This document shows, in pieces, positions 11,301 to 21,205 of a DNA stretch of 64,000 bases. Each line of letters begins with the position of its first letter. Within the stretch, counting starts at the first letter, position 1. The DNA lies in the NCBI GenBank assembly GCA_001936135.1, contig CP012809.1:2405501-2469500 (forward strand), read 5' to 3'. Under the pieces are notes generated by a model. That model made no database searches. It was not told where the DNA came from and saw nothing but the letters and a program-made list of their open reading frames with translations. A program made the position numbers and the translations under genes. Source of the stretch: Saccharomycopsis fibuligera x Saccharomycopsis cf. fibuligera (taxonomy: Eukaryota > Ascomycota > Saccharomycetes > Ascoideales > Saccharomycopsidaceae).

Positions 11301-12297
11301 TGAAGCAGGAGCAGTACTAAATAAGACTGGGGCCAGTCTCGATGAGACGAGTGCCAGAGTATTTGACCATGAGGGAAATAATAGTGATGATAAAAGTAAA
11401 AACGCACCAAATCCTTCTTTTGTTGATAGTGCCCGCAGCTTCAAACAACAAGGCTCCAATTGGAACCTACCTCCCCCATCATTGCCATCATTGTTGAATA
11501 ACAATACCACTGATACAGTTAATACTAATGTGGCCTCGGTAGCGCCAGTTACTTCAATTAATCCAAACATAGTACCGCCAACGGCAGCAACTACTGCAAT
11601 TGGGCCACCCAAAACCATAGATATGGGCTGTTACTTTTCTAGTGTGCCCAATGATCTAAACTTTGCCAACACCGACGATGGTGACCAGCTATTTGATAAC
11701 CCCAGCAACATCAATAACAGCAGTAGCTTCAGTTCAAATTTCAGTAACTTTTCTAATAACAGCAACAATAATAAGCCTCTGTTTTGGAGCTTCAACAATT
11801 TAAATTTACAAAGTGAAGATCTTCGGCTTAACGCCGATGCTGTTGATTCATTTCTTCAGACTTCTCAAAATGCATCATTTTTACCATTTGTGGTTCCTGA
11901 TCAAGCATTATATGCGAAGCTTATGGAGGCTAGCTGTGGAAACTTTGACGCTACAAACACTAATAATGGTTTAAATAGTGAAATTTACAGTACTGTGTCT
12001 AACGCAAATCAAAATCAAAATCAACCGCAAACTAATTCAACTATAAATGGTGGAATAAATGTGGAAAATGTTGGCACTAGCACTGCTATATTTAAAGAAG
12101 GGAGACATGCTAATGATGCCAATGCAGACACCAAAACAACACCAACTATTCCAGGCGCTCCAAGCACATTTGATGGATATGAATATATCGGCAATACTGA
12201 TGCTAATATCTCAGCAACAGCTACTGGTGTGTCGTCGCTGTTTGATTGGAATCAAATGCAGCTTCAGTCGTTTTTGGACGAATGGAGTGAGCATTAA
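8311..12297 (+). CDS. Zn2Cys6 (fungal binuclear cluster) transcription factor
   Basis: 1328 residues from the ATG at 8311; an in-frame TTG further 5' is ignored. Six cysteines at 39, 42, 49, 70, 73 and 80 form CX2CX6CX20CX2CX6C, preceded by a Lys/Arg-rich run. The spacer between the two halves (20) is longer than usual for the family. A fungal-specific transcription factor (middle homology) domain lies roughly in residues 370-620, recognised by AISLGLHRDTG, then KQIWWSVYIFE and FGRPSIIVE. The C-terminal third is Asn/Ser-rich with Trp- and Phe-containing acidic patches, plausible as activation segments. It should bind CGG-type half-sites in the nucleus. I cannot name the orthologue. Confidence 0.9.
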   Translation: MSPTQPKEPKNSSKSLTENYRKKRRIVPDEKRKRALFSCDRCKQRKIKCNRIKITEEGGLDVHYDNTTRCLNCEKANSKCVTQLPRKKRQYYQHTDRFEFHFQVLMTLVGSLCPELDPLDTGQLISYGRSKNIHMPDYAEFLAKSKASFLERADDAPLISLYVSKVSPEPKSETETNVLSSAATHSTPTSVPASASALASADYGDMASYPTAKKLVMVNSKESEANGSPKKTVKSSTSKNAALQPKCNDQDGNKLIVSHLPQHSSTGAVLKLNDYGVERLVYDLENKPYYVGYASTGALFSGVCSLVLKDSLKTKTTTSYNQVYTYSNAEIKDYQQRKSFAFHERAPTKVGEAPLVTMASDLIPLWAKVPDVHLISKEEADFYVEIFFSKIHHYYYIFSEDTFRERYKQFWLEIAALSGANEKLNNNTNENDRFEKISKIRNTSSNWIFCIYLVWILGAEFKPYPNGELNGELIDKFVDLIKLGLPNIILRPSLLGIRCLYLLAVHYNSCRNKNSAWMLIGIAGRQAISLGLHRDTGVLNLRLKRPISLRKQIWWSVYIFEVTMGSTFGRPSIIVEKDINIGYPSDIYVKPGEEDFLSYYLENIKLTRYLNEIFQVRRMIYDKENETPLSLNIITKTLVIRKKLLEFKENLKMKRMDSQAAIENLKVNFNNKKIKSTYDIKRYKLDLSLNYNCYMITMSLPFILYVVNILVARPDYLCHLDEPIIAILTSGIESAIELSKLLYIYHELDILEGNLFSDIFFGYIASMVLVLVFIMFKTVSNMDKSGMDTTNVHHLLEQLKVDDGKKLVDINLIMQTIYRTRLVMTSSKIRLGTTIQRAIDVVERLLHDIGIVSILDKMFATKRAESASFETSNDGKSNNNKNNKDPVDQHVDDSVAVSEHKHNSKSAGPKAKVKSVATIATGTHGTELLDGIDVNPEFAFQRAKRMAYSRTQYNDMIENNYKNYMKLREITIPDIDKQKLKSLNVTAYTFQSQVPKLEAGAVLNKTGASLDETSARVFDHEGNNSDDKSKNAPNPSFVDSARSFKQQGSNWNLPPPSLPSLLNNNTTDTVNTNVASVAPVTSINPNIVPPTAATTAIGPPKTIDMGCYFSSVPNDLNFANTDDGDQLFDNPSNINNSSSFSSNFSNFSNNSNNNKPLFWSFNNLNLQSEDLRLNADAVDSFLQTSQNASFLPFVVPDQALYAKLMEASCGNFDATNTNNGLNSEIYSTVSNANQNQNQPQTNSTINGGINVENVGTSTAIFKEGRHANDANADTKTTPTIPGAPSTFDGYEYIGNTDANISATATGVSSLFDWNQMQLQSFLDEWSEH

Positions 12298-12533
12298 GGA
12301 TTGAGTTTTACGATGAAGAACAAATTACCAAGAGACTTTGTTGGCTAGAAGGGTTTTCTGTTGCTATAGGTGCGTATTATTATAATGAGTATTCTAAAGA
12401 AGCATTTTTCTTACTATTGTTGTTTTTTGGTTTCAATTTACTGTGAGTTTGACTTTTCTTTAAATTCTTTTGTATGCACATTTTCGTACTTCAAGACCTA
12501 AATCACCTTTCAGGTCTGAAAACTTTTCCTTGT

Positions 12534-13046
12534 TTATTTATTCCAAATAAACCGTTTGCCATAAAGAGTAGCATTTGTCAATGCCCCTACCATCAACACC
12601 ACCGGCCATGGTCTACCATATTTTACCGCATTAATCGTATTACGCCCATTAGCCAAAATATACAACGCCAGCCATGCCATAGTAAACCCAGCCCCGTTCA
12701 AATAATCGCCATCGTAAGCCATATACCCACCCAAAGCGCTTGCAGCACCAAATAAAGCCACTGACAAATTACTAGGCCCCACTCTTATCAACTTTTTAGC
12801 AGCATGACCAGCACCAGCAGCGGTAGTTGAATCGATATTCGGTGCTCTAGAGAAAAGCTTGAAAGGCGAGGAAAGAAGACCAACTCTGACTGGTACCTGC
12901 GATTTAGATACTAGAGGACTTGCTAAGAGAGCAGAGGCGAATGTCCAGGCAGGATATGGGGTTAAGGTGTAAGCGTAAGCTCTTTGATATAAGGATTGAG
13001 TTTCCTGTTTGACTTTTTGTTCAGCCTGTTCCACTGCAGTAGGCAT
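12534..13046 (-). CDS. AIM19: Aim19-like mitochondrial membrane protein
   Basis: 170 residues, complete. Similarity to S. cerevisiae Aim19 (157 residues) is clear by eye: TPYPAW near the N-terminus, then a hydrophobic pattern containing GAYM/GGYMAYD, NGAGF, WLALYI, KYGRPWP and ATLYGKRF in the same order. Three to four hydrophobic segments suggest an integral membrane protein. In yeast it localises to mitochondria and its mutant affects mitochondrial inheritance; the biochemical role is unknown. The gene converges with the Zn2Cys6 gene, leaving a 236-bp gap. Confidence 0.88.
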   Translation of the reverse strand: MPTAVEQAEQKVKQETQSLYQRAYAYTLTPYPAWTFASALLASPLVSKSQVPVRVGLLSSPFKLFSRAPNIDSTTAAGAGHAAKKLIRVGPSNLSVALFGAASALGGYMAYDGDYLNGAGFTMAWLALYILANGRNTINAVKYGRPWPVVLMVGALTNATLYGKRFIWNK

Positions 13047-13625
13047 ATCGTTTGGTGCTGTATGAATTGTGTGTTGTTATCAAAGAGTTTCTTGATGATT
13101 GAAGATTGTTAACAACGGAAATTGAGATAGCTTTGCTTTAGTGAAGTTATTACTATTATGATCTGCTGATTCTTACTTTAGACAGTCTTGACCAATTGTT
13201 AGCGAAAATGCGAAAGGATGAAGTGTGGTATACAACTACAATTGTAATGAATTTGTAGGTGAAGGAGAATCAGAGTTGGACGACAAAATATATTCGAAAT
13301 TGCCCTCGATGCATTGAAGCTTGCTGCTTGGAATTTGTAGATGCTCTGCCGGCAGCAATTCCAAGTTTGTAGAAAAGCGACATTTCGCAACACATCGGAG
13401 AAATAGTCGGTAAGGATCCCTTTGCAAACAGGACCTTGTAACAATCTTCCCATCGAGACCAATATCAAAATATCAGATTACAATTTAACCAATGTGTAAA
13501 ATTAAAGACTGGGAATGAATTAAAAGCAAGACTAATGTACACTATAAAACACATAAAAAATAGAAACTAAAGAAAAAAAATAATAAACCCTCAAAAAATA
13601 TTCGTAACCCAAAGCATTGCGTTGA
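13047..13625. other. Intergenic, AIM19 promoter and H4 3' region
   Basis: Upstream of AIM19 and downstream of H4. The H4-proximal 130 bp are A-rich. No further gene is supported. Confidence 0.45.
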
Positions 13626-15139
<1,514 letters not shown>

Positions 15140-15583
15140 GCATGCTCATGTTAGTAATTTGACGGTTTTTTGGTTTCTTTTTCATACTTTTTTCATTTTT
15201 CATATTTTCAGGGTGTTTTTGGTTTTAATTTTTTACAGTGTATATTAGCTCAAATTTACGTTTAAACATAGTATTAAAAATTTTTACTGTAGAGAAGATT
15301 CTCAAAGTCATCGGTTCCAAATCACAATTAATACATTAAATATAAAAACTCTATCAGTAAATTGGTATATCATGATCAAAAGGATTAATTGCACAACTAA
15401 AAATAATTCACAAAAAATCATCCAAATTAAAAAAATTAAGTAAGACAATAAAAGAATAGGAAAAGGCTCCACTGATAACACTTAGTAAAAAATATTAATT
15501 ACATTAAAAACATAAACCATGAAAAAAATAAAAGATCCCTAAAATAAAAAGATAAATAAACCACAGTTCAAGAATAGTTGAAA
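15140..15583. other. Convergent intergenic region, H3 / SDS3
   Basis: Very A/T-rich 3' flanks of H3 (+) and SDS3 (-). No coding potential or RNA gene seen. Confidence 0.5.
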
Positions 15584-16831
15584 TCACCTCTTTTTACCGC
15601 TACTACTACCGCTCCCATTACTTATCAGCACATCACTAGTGAAAATAGTCTGCGCTTGTGAACTTTTCTCCAACACGCTTTCCAAAATCACCAAATCATC
15701 ATGCACTTCTTCTGGTTTCAAGCCATTGACTCCCGTAAACTGTTTCTGTTTCGTTCTTGATGAGTTTTTATTTCCACCACTACCACCGCCATGAGCACCT
15801 CCATGACCATGACTAGACTTGTTTCCCCCGGAACTCGAATAATGCTTGCCAAACAAAATCTCACTTAGCGAATTATTATCACTGAAAAAATTAGCTTCGT
15901 CATTGGAGGCAGAAGAATAAGATCTGGTGTTATGCAGGCCGCCAGCTGCTGCTGCAGCTCTAGCAGTTTGAACTCGTCTGCGCTTGTTGTTGGACGATGA
16001 TGAATAATAGCCAGGCATGCTGGAGTCATTTCCAGACAAATTTGAGTCGGTATTGTATGAAGATTCCACTGCAGTGTTTCTGGTGGTACGTCTCATTCCA
16101 CGTCTGCTGGCTAGTGGGTTAGAACTATTGTTGGTGTCTGAAAAGCCAGAGAGCAAGCCATTCATCGCTGTTCCGTTTTCTGTAAGTGAAAGAAGTTTTT
16201 TCTTTGGTGAGTTTCTTGACGAGTCTTCAAAATGATGATGTTTTGGGTCATTGCCGTGGCCGTTGCCGGTATTATTGCCGTTGTTATTATTGCTGCTGTC
16301 ATTGTTGATGAGATCAATGTCTATGCTGTAATGATTCACATTGGCCAAATCTTTCAACACTTTATCTTCTTTGAGAAGCCTTATTTTCCTCGTTAATTTG
16401 TCATACAACTTGTCCTTGATGATTTTGATGAAGGTGTCGTACTCCTCGTTAATCTTCTCCACGTCTTCCCTTGCCTCCTTCTCTACTTTGGACACTTGAT
16501 AATTCTCCCATAGTCTTAGTCTGGTAAGCTCATAGTCTCTTCTTTCTTGACTGTCTCTTAGTTTTTCCAAGTATAAGTCATTGGTTTCACTATGAGTACT
16601 GCTCAAGTCCTGCTGGAGATCGCTCAAGCTGGATTTGTAGTACTCGTTTTTTTGCTCATAAAAGTTTTCCTCCAAGCTTAGAAGCCGGTTAGTGATGGTG
16701 ACTTTCTTCTTATCTTTCTTCGGGAGGCTCTGGTTGTTATAGTATTGATTACGAAGTTCCAGTGGCACTCCGGAGTAACCTGGGTGATTTATTTCCACCA
16801 AGCCAGTCTGATATATTGATCGTTTTGACAT
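15584..16831 (-). CDS. SDS3: Sds3-like subunit of the Rpd3L histone deacetylase complex
   Basis: 415 residues from ATG at 16831; a farther in-frame ATG (16927) is less likely because the conserved sequence starts well inside. Residues about 45-170 form the long coiled coil of the Sds3 family (EENFYEQKNEYYKSSLSDLQ, then RRDYELTRLRLWENYQVSK), closely matching yeast Sds3 (327 residues). A Ser/Asn/Gly-rich linker follows. Two short conserved motifs close the protein: LSEILFGKHY, and LKPEEVHDDLVILE, which corresponds to the yeast C-terminal LKPDEVTEDI. Sds3 holds Rpd3L together for promoter-directed deacetylation in the nucleus. Upstream of it lies 445 bp shared only with the ADE2 3' end. Confidence 0.9.
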   Translation of the reverse strand: MSKRSIYQTGLVEINHPGYSGVPLELRNQYYNNQSLPKKDKKKVTITNRLLSLEENFYEQKNEYYKSSLSDLQQDLSSTHSETNDLYLEKLRDSQERRDYELTRLRLWENYQVSKVEKEAREDVEKINEEYDTFIKIIKDKLYDKLTRKIRLLKEDKVLKDLANVNHYSIDIDLINNDSSNNNNGNNTGNGHGNDPKHHHFEDSSRNSPKKKLLSLTENGTAMNGLLSGFSDTNNSSNPLASRRGMRRTTRNTAVESSYNTDSNLSGNDSSMPGYYSSSSNNKRRRVQTARAAAAAGGLHNTRSYSSASNDEANFFSDNNSLSEILFGKHYSSSGGNKSSHGHGGAHGGGSGGNKNSSRTKQKQFTGVNGLKPEEVHDDLVILESVLEKSSQAQTIFTSDVLISNGSGSSSGKKR

Positions 16832-17276
16832 GATGGCTATTGATGAATTGAGAGATTGGATATGAGTAGATGAGCAATGGGTATCGAAAAATGACAAGCA
16901 AACAAGAGAAATAATGCGCAAAAACAATCTGGCAGATTTAAGTGTGCCAGATACAATGTCTAGTAGAGCTTCAACGACAATGAAAGGTAGTGCTGAGAAG
17001 AATAATCACCGAAAGGAAAGGAATTGAGACCTGTGGTGATGCTTTGAGAAGCGTCTCAGGAATATTTTTGTCGGTAGAGGGGGGCAGTAGACGTCTCCCA
17101 CGTAAACAACCGCCAGCCGCTCGGAGGAAAATATTGCGGTTACCCGTCGCAATAAGCTCATCGCGGGCCCAGATACCACTTGCTTGGTTTTTATTCCACT
17201 GTCAAATCACTACAATAAAATAATATAAAACAATAAAGCAATACAGATACTTAATCACAACGTCTAAACACAACTC
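16832..17276. promoter_or_regulatory. SDS3 upstream region
   Basis: Lies between the SDS3 start and the ADE2 stop, both minus strand. The centre (about 17080-17170) is GC-rich with CCG/CGG triplets. No gene seen. Confidence 0.4.
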
Positions 17277-18980
17277 CTAATACTGCTCATACCCCACGGT
17301 CTCAAGCTTTTTGGCTTTTTCAGTAACCTGGGTTTCCAACTCCAACGAATACTCTTGCAAAAGCTTGTGGTACTTGTTATCGTAGGCCCCTAAGATTCTA
17401 ATTGCCAACAACGCAGCATTAGTACTGTTGTTGATAGCCACCGTAGCCACTGGGATCCCACGAGGCATTTGCACAATCGAGTACAATGAATCAACACCAT
17501 CTAAACGAGAACCTTTCACAGGTACCCCGATCACCGGCAATGGGGTCATTGAAGCAACCATCCCTGGCAAATGTGCAGCACCACCAGCACCAGCAATAAT
17601 CGCTTTAATACCTCTTTCTGGTGCTTCGATGGCGTATTTCGACATGCGGTGTGGAGTTCTATGAGCTGACACAATCGTCACCTCAAATGGGACACCAAAT
17701 CTTTTCAAAATGTTGCAACCTTCGGCCATAACTGGCAAGTCAGAGTCAGATCCCATGATCACTCCGACTAAAGGTTTTTTCGAAGTACCAGCAACTTTTT
17801 CCCCTGCTTCTTGTCCATCACTCAAAGACTTGCTTTTGCCCAAGATATAGTCCAAACGACGTTGAGCTTCATCCATTGAGCTAGCAACGATATTAATATG
17901 TCCCACTTTTCTCTTTGGTCTCGTGGATTTACCATACAAGTATACGCTGGCTCCCGGAGTTTCCAATGCTCTCTTGCAGTATTCCAACTCACCATTCGGC
18001 TCATCAGTACCCAAAACATTCAACATGATTGCATTAGTGTTGGAAGTAGTAAAAGAAGCAAAATTTTTAGGCAAAGGCAAACCAGTAACTGCTCTAATCA
18101 ATGCTTCAAATTGAGATGTCACACATGCATCAATAGTATAATGGCCCGAGTTATGTGGTCTTGGGGCAATCTCATTAATCAACAACTGACCATCTTGTAA
18201 AAGAAACATTTCCACGCCAAAGATCCCAGCGCCACTGAAATTCTTCACAGCGCTTTTGGCCAATAATGCGGCTTTCAATTGAATGGATTCAGGCACTCTT
18301 GCTGGAGCAAAGACAATGTGACAGATATTGTCAGTATGAATGGTCTCGACAGTTGGATAAGCATAAACCTCCCCATCGATTGATCTGACCACCATCACGG
18401 CTAATTCTTTAGTGAATGGAACAAACTTTTCACCATACAAGGCCACAGAACTGCCTAATGCTTCTTGAGCTTCTTCAATAGAATCCTCGCTCTTGACAAC
18501 AAAGTTACCTCTACCATCATAGGCATTATTTCTGGCCTTAAGCAAAAATGGGTAGCCTAATTGTTTTCCGGCTGATTGAATTCCAGCTTTGAAGTTTTCA
18601 ACAGCAATAGATTCAGCGACAGCCACGTTATTTTCAACCAAAAACTCCTTCTGAGCAAACTTGTCTTGAATAATCTTGATAGTTTCTGGTGATGGATACA
18701 CTTTAATCTGGTCAGGGTTGGCCTTACTAATATTACTCAATATTTCAGTGTTGACATGCTCAATCTCAATAGTAAGAACATCAGATTTTGCAGCAAGTTT
18801 TTGAACGTCTTCAGCATTCTTGAAAGAACCGGCAATGTGCTCTGAAGAAGCATTGATTTTTTTGGCTGGGGCGCCCTCGGCATCAAGGATAACTGTCTTT
18901 ACATTGAGTCTGTTGGCGGCCTCGACCAACATAAGACCGAGCTGGCCACCGCCAAGAATTCCAACTGTTTTGCTGTCCAT
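17277..18980 (-). CDS. ADE2: Phosphoribosylaminoimidazole carboxylase
   Basis: 567 residues, matching the fungal Ade2 length (about 570). It carboxylates AIR to CAIR in purine synthesis in the cytosol. The N-terminal PurK-like ATP-grasp half begins [16 protein letters not shown] and includes [15 protein letters not shown] and [15 protein letters not shown]. The C-terminal PurE-like half (about 400-567) has [33 protein letters not shown] and the [17 protein letters not shown] segment. The fusion order PurK-PurE is the fungal one. Loss gives red adenine-requiring colonies in many yeasts. A Bas1/Gcn4-type TGACTC element sits 132 bp upstream. No CTG codons were noticed in the parts checked. Confidence 0.98.
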   Translation of the reverse strand: MDSKTVGILGGGQLGLMLVEAANRLNVKTVILDAEGAPAKKINASSEHIAGSFKNAEDVQKLAAKSDVLTIEIEHVNTEILSNISKANPDQIKVYPSPETIKIIQDKFAQKEFLVENNVAVAESIAVENFKAGIQSAGKQLGYPFLLKARNNAYDGRGNFVVKSEDSIEEAQEALGSSVALYGEKFVPFTKELAVMVVRSIDGEVYAYPTVETIHTDNICHIVFAPARVPESIQLKAALLAKSAVKNFSGAGIFGVEMFLLQDGQLLINEIAPRPHNSGHYTIDACVTSQFEALIRAVTGLPLPKNFASFTTSNTNAIMLNVLGTDEPNGELEYCKRALETPGASVYLYGKSTRPKRKVGHINIVASSMDEAQRRLDYILGKSKSLSDGQEAGEKVAGTSKKPLVGVIMGSDSDLPVMAEGCNILKRFGVPFEVTIVSAHRTPHRMSKYAIEAPERGIKAIIAGAGGAAHLPGMVASMTPLPVIGVPVKGSRLDGVDSLYSIVQMPRGIPVATVAINNSTNAALLAIRILGAYDNKYHKLLQEYSLELETQVTEKAKKLETVGYEQY

Positions 18981-19495
18981 TGTTATGTAAAACGGGTTTG
19001 TAAGTTTGTACTTGAGCGGGTTGTGAGTTGTGGAGAAGCACTGCTGAAACGCTCTCTGCTAGTAAGAACAAATCAAGGTCGACTTCGAGGTCAAAGTTAG
19101 AAATGTCAAAAGAGTCATTCGAGTGGATTAAGTCCGATCGTCAATTTCTATTTTTTTTTTCTTTCGTGATTTGTAGCCCTGGCGCTCTGTACGCTTTGAG
19201 CTATCACCAATTTTAGTACCAACTACATACCGTAGAAGAGCACTATCCAGATGGAATAGCGGATATTGAGACGAGACCTTTTCAAAAGTGGTGCTGTATT
19301 TTCATAAAATTCCTTTAAGTCAAAAATTTCTCGTTTATAATCAGCAAACATACCCGAACTTCGCCAACAAAGGTCCCCACGTGGTGTGAAATTAAACCCC
19401 AAAACGCTGCACCATTACCTTTAGATCAACAAAACCAAAACACTATTGTATCCCAAGAAAATCACAAGTACTTTCAATAATAAGATCACTACTTA
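18981..19495. promoter_or_regulatory. Divergent promoter, ADE2 / SSN8
   Basis: Contains a TGACTC element (19112-19117, on the ADE2 strand) and a CACGTG at 19378-19383 closer to SSN8. No other gene. Confidence 0.6.
19112..19117 (-). promoter_or_regulatory. Bas1/Gcn4-type site upstream of ADE2
   Basis: TGACTC on the minus strand, 132 bp before the ADE2 ATG. Bas1-Bas2 and Gcn4 use this core at purine genes in S. cerevisiae. The position fits; function here is inferred. Confidence 0.5.
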
Positions 19496-20620
19496 ATGTC
19501 AGCAGACTATTGGAATTCAAGTCAGCGGCAGCAGTGGCAATTTACCCGCGAACAACTAAGAGACAAAAGAGCTCGATTAGACATACTAGAACAACAATTA
19601 GTAGCAAGTGGTGCAATCCTGCCCTACTTACAAGATATCCAATATGACAACCACATGAGAATCTTTCTCCACAGTCTTGTGCTAAGGTTGGGGAGGCGCC
19701 TTCTGCTACGCTCGGTGCCTATAGCTACGGCTGAAGTATACTTGCTTCGCTTTTTATTAAATGTCTCTATTAAAGAAATCAATTTGTATTTGCTAGTGAC
19801 AACATGCTTATATTTGGCATGTAAAGTGGAAGAATGCCCTCAACATATCCGAAACATTAGCAATGAGGCTCGCAATTTGTGGCCAGAGTATATTCCTCAT
19901 GATTTAACCAAAATTGCAGAGTTTGAATTTTATTTGATCGAAGAAATGGATAATTATATGATTATTCATAATCCGCATCGTTCTCTAACACAGATTAAGA
20001 GTATTCTTGCTCAGACAAATTTTAGCATCTTGAATAAACAAAATGCCGTCAGCAATATCGAAAACTTTACTAATCCAAACAATATAAACAATGCGACCGC
20101 CAGTAACTACATGAATAGCAGCATTTCAAGGGACAAACCATTAGACGGTGTCAACTGCTTAGTGCTAGATCAAACAGATCTTCAATTCGCTTGGTCAATT
20201 CTCAACGATATTTATGTCACCGACTTACCACTATTATTCCCACCTCACATTCTCGCCCTAAGCGCCATATATACCTCAATGATTTTAAGGAGCAATAGCG
20301 TCAAAGCAATGAATTTCTTACATCGCAGATCCCAGCAACAAAGCGTCAGCGCTCGAGCTGCTGCTATTGCTGCCAATAATCCTAACGTTAGTGCTGCTGT
20401 GGCTCATGCTACAGCTGCTATGAGAACTCCCGACCCAGTTTCTTATTCTGGTCATGAAGAAAGACTTAATGTCTTGACGAATTTCATTGGGATTTCTAAT
20501 GTGGATTTGAATGAAATTATTGAATCAATTCAAGAGATCATAACGCTTTATGAAGTATGGGATACTTATGATGAAGCGGCGGTGAAAAAAAAAGTGCATC
20601 GATTGTTTAGTAATAGGTAG
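19496..20620 (+). CDS. SSN8: Cyclin C, Mediator kinase-module subunit
   Basis: 374 residues. The first lines follow yeast Ssn8/Srb11 (ADYWNSSQRQQWQFTREQL). The first cyclin box lies at about residues 55-165 and is recognised by ATAEVYLLRFLL, INLYLLVTTCLYLACKVEECP and LWPEYIPHDLTKIAEFEFYL. The second repeat (about 225-360) contains FPPHILALSAIYT and ends EIITLYEVWDTYDE, as in yeast. An Asn-rich insert (about 180-215) and an Ala-rich insert (about 282-306) lengthen it slightly. It partners Cdk8/Ssn3 in the CDK module of Mediator, mostly repressive. One CTG codon (residue 69) falls where yeast has Asn, in GRRLN. Confidence 0.95.
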   Translation: MSADYWNSSQRQQWQFTREQLRDKRARLDILEQQLVASGAILPYLQDIQYDNHMRIFLHSLVLRLGRRLLLRSVPIATAEVYLLRFLLNVSIKEINLYLLVTTCLYLACKVEECPQHIRNISNEARNLWPEYIPHDLTKIAEFEFYLIEEMDNYMIIHNPHRSLTQIKSILAQTNFSILNKQNAVSNIENFTNPNNINNATASNYMNSSISRDKPLDGVNCLVLDQTDLQFAWSILNDIYVTDLPLLFPPHILALSAIYTSMILRSNSVKAMNFLHRRSQQQSVSARAAAIAANNPNVSAAVAHATAAMRTPDPVSYSGHEERLNVLTNFIGISNVDLNEIIESIQEIITLYEVWDTYDEAAVKKKVHRLFSNR

Positions 20621-21205
20621 TTGTGGTGTGGTATTTTGGTTAGAATTCGGGAATAGAGGGATTTATTAGCATTTGTTTTCATATAGTAAGCTGTATTTTG
20701 TATTAATTTCATTAATCACTCATTTCATTTGTTTACCTGTTTTCATTATTTCATGATTCAATTCATTTTGATTTGCTATTATCCTTTGTTTGTACTGTTG
20801 TAGGCCAGTCAGTCAACTAAAAACTTCATACTAATCAAATCTACAAAAAGAAGTAAAAAAGCAATCCCATGAATTTATTTGACCAAACTATCATCAGCCT
20901 AAGCAAGACGAAAAAAAAATCAAAATTAATCAAAGAATTTAAACCTAGCAATTCGAACTAAATTCAAAACTGAAGAAATTAAAATAGCCACTTGAACTTA
21001 GCCAATTGAAAGCCAAAAAGAATGGATTATGCCACCTAAAAAATCAATAACCTAAGAATAAAAATAAAAATTAACAAATGCCAAAAATAAGAAAAGCAAC
21101 AAAAAAAAGCAACCATATAATGTAGAAAGGTAAAACACCAAATAAAAAAAATAAAAAAAAAAAAAAAAAAAAAAAAAAAGCGAGAAATAAATTAAAAATC
21201 ATATA
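20621..21205. other. Convergent intergenic region, SSN8 / SAK1
   Basis: A/T-rich, with a pure run of 27 A at 21153-21179, which is a T run in the 3' region of SAK1 (26 nt past its stop). No gene. Confidence 0.6.
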
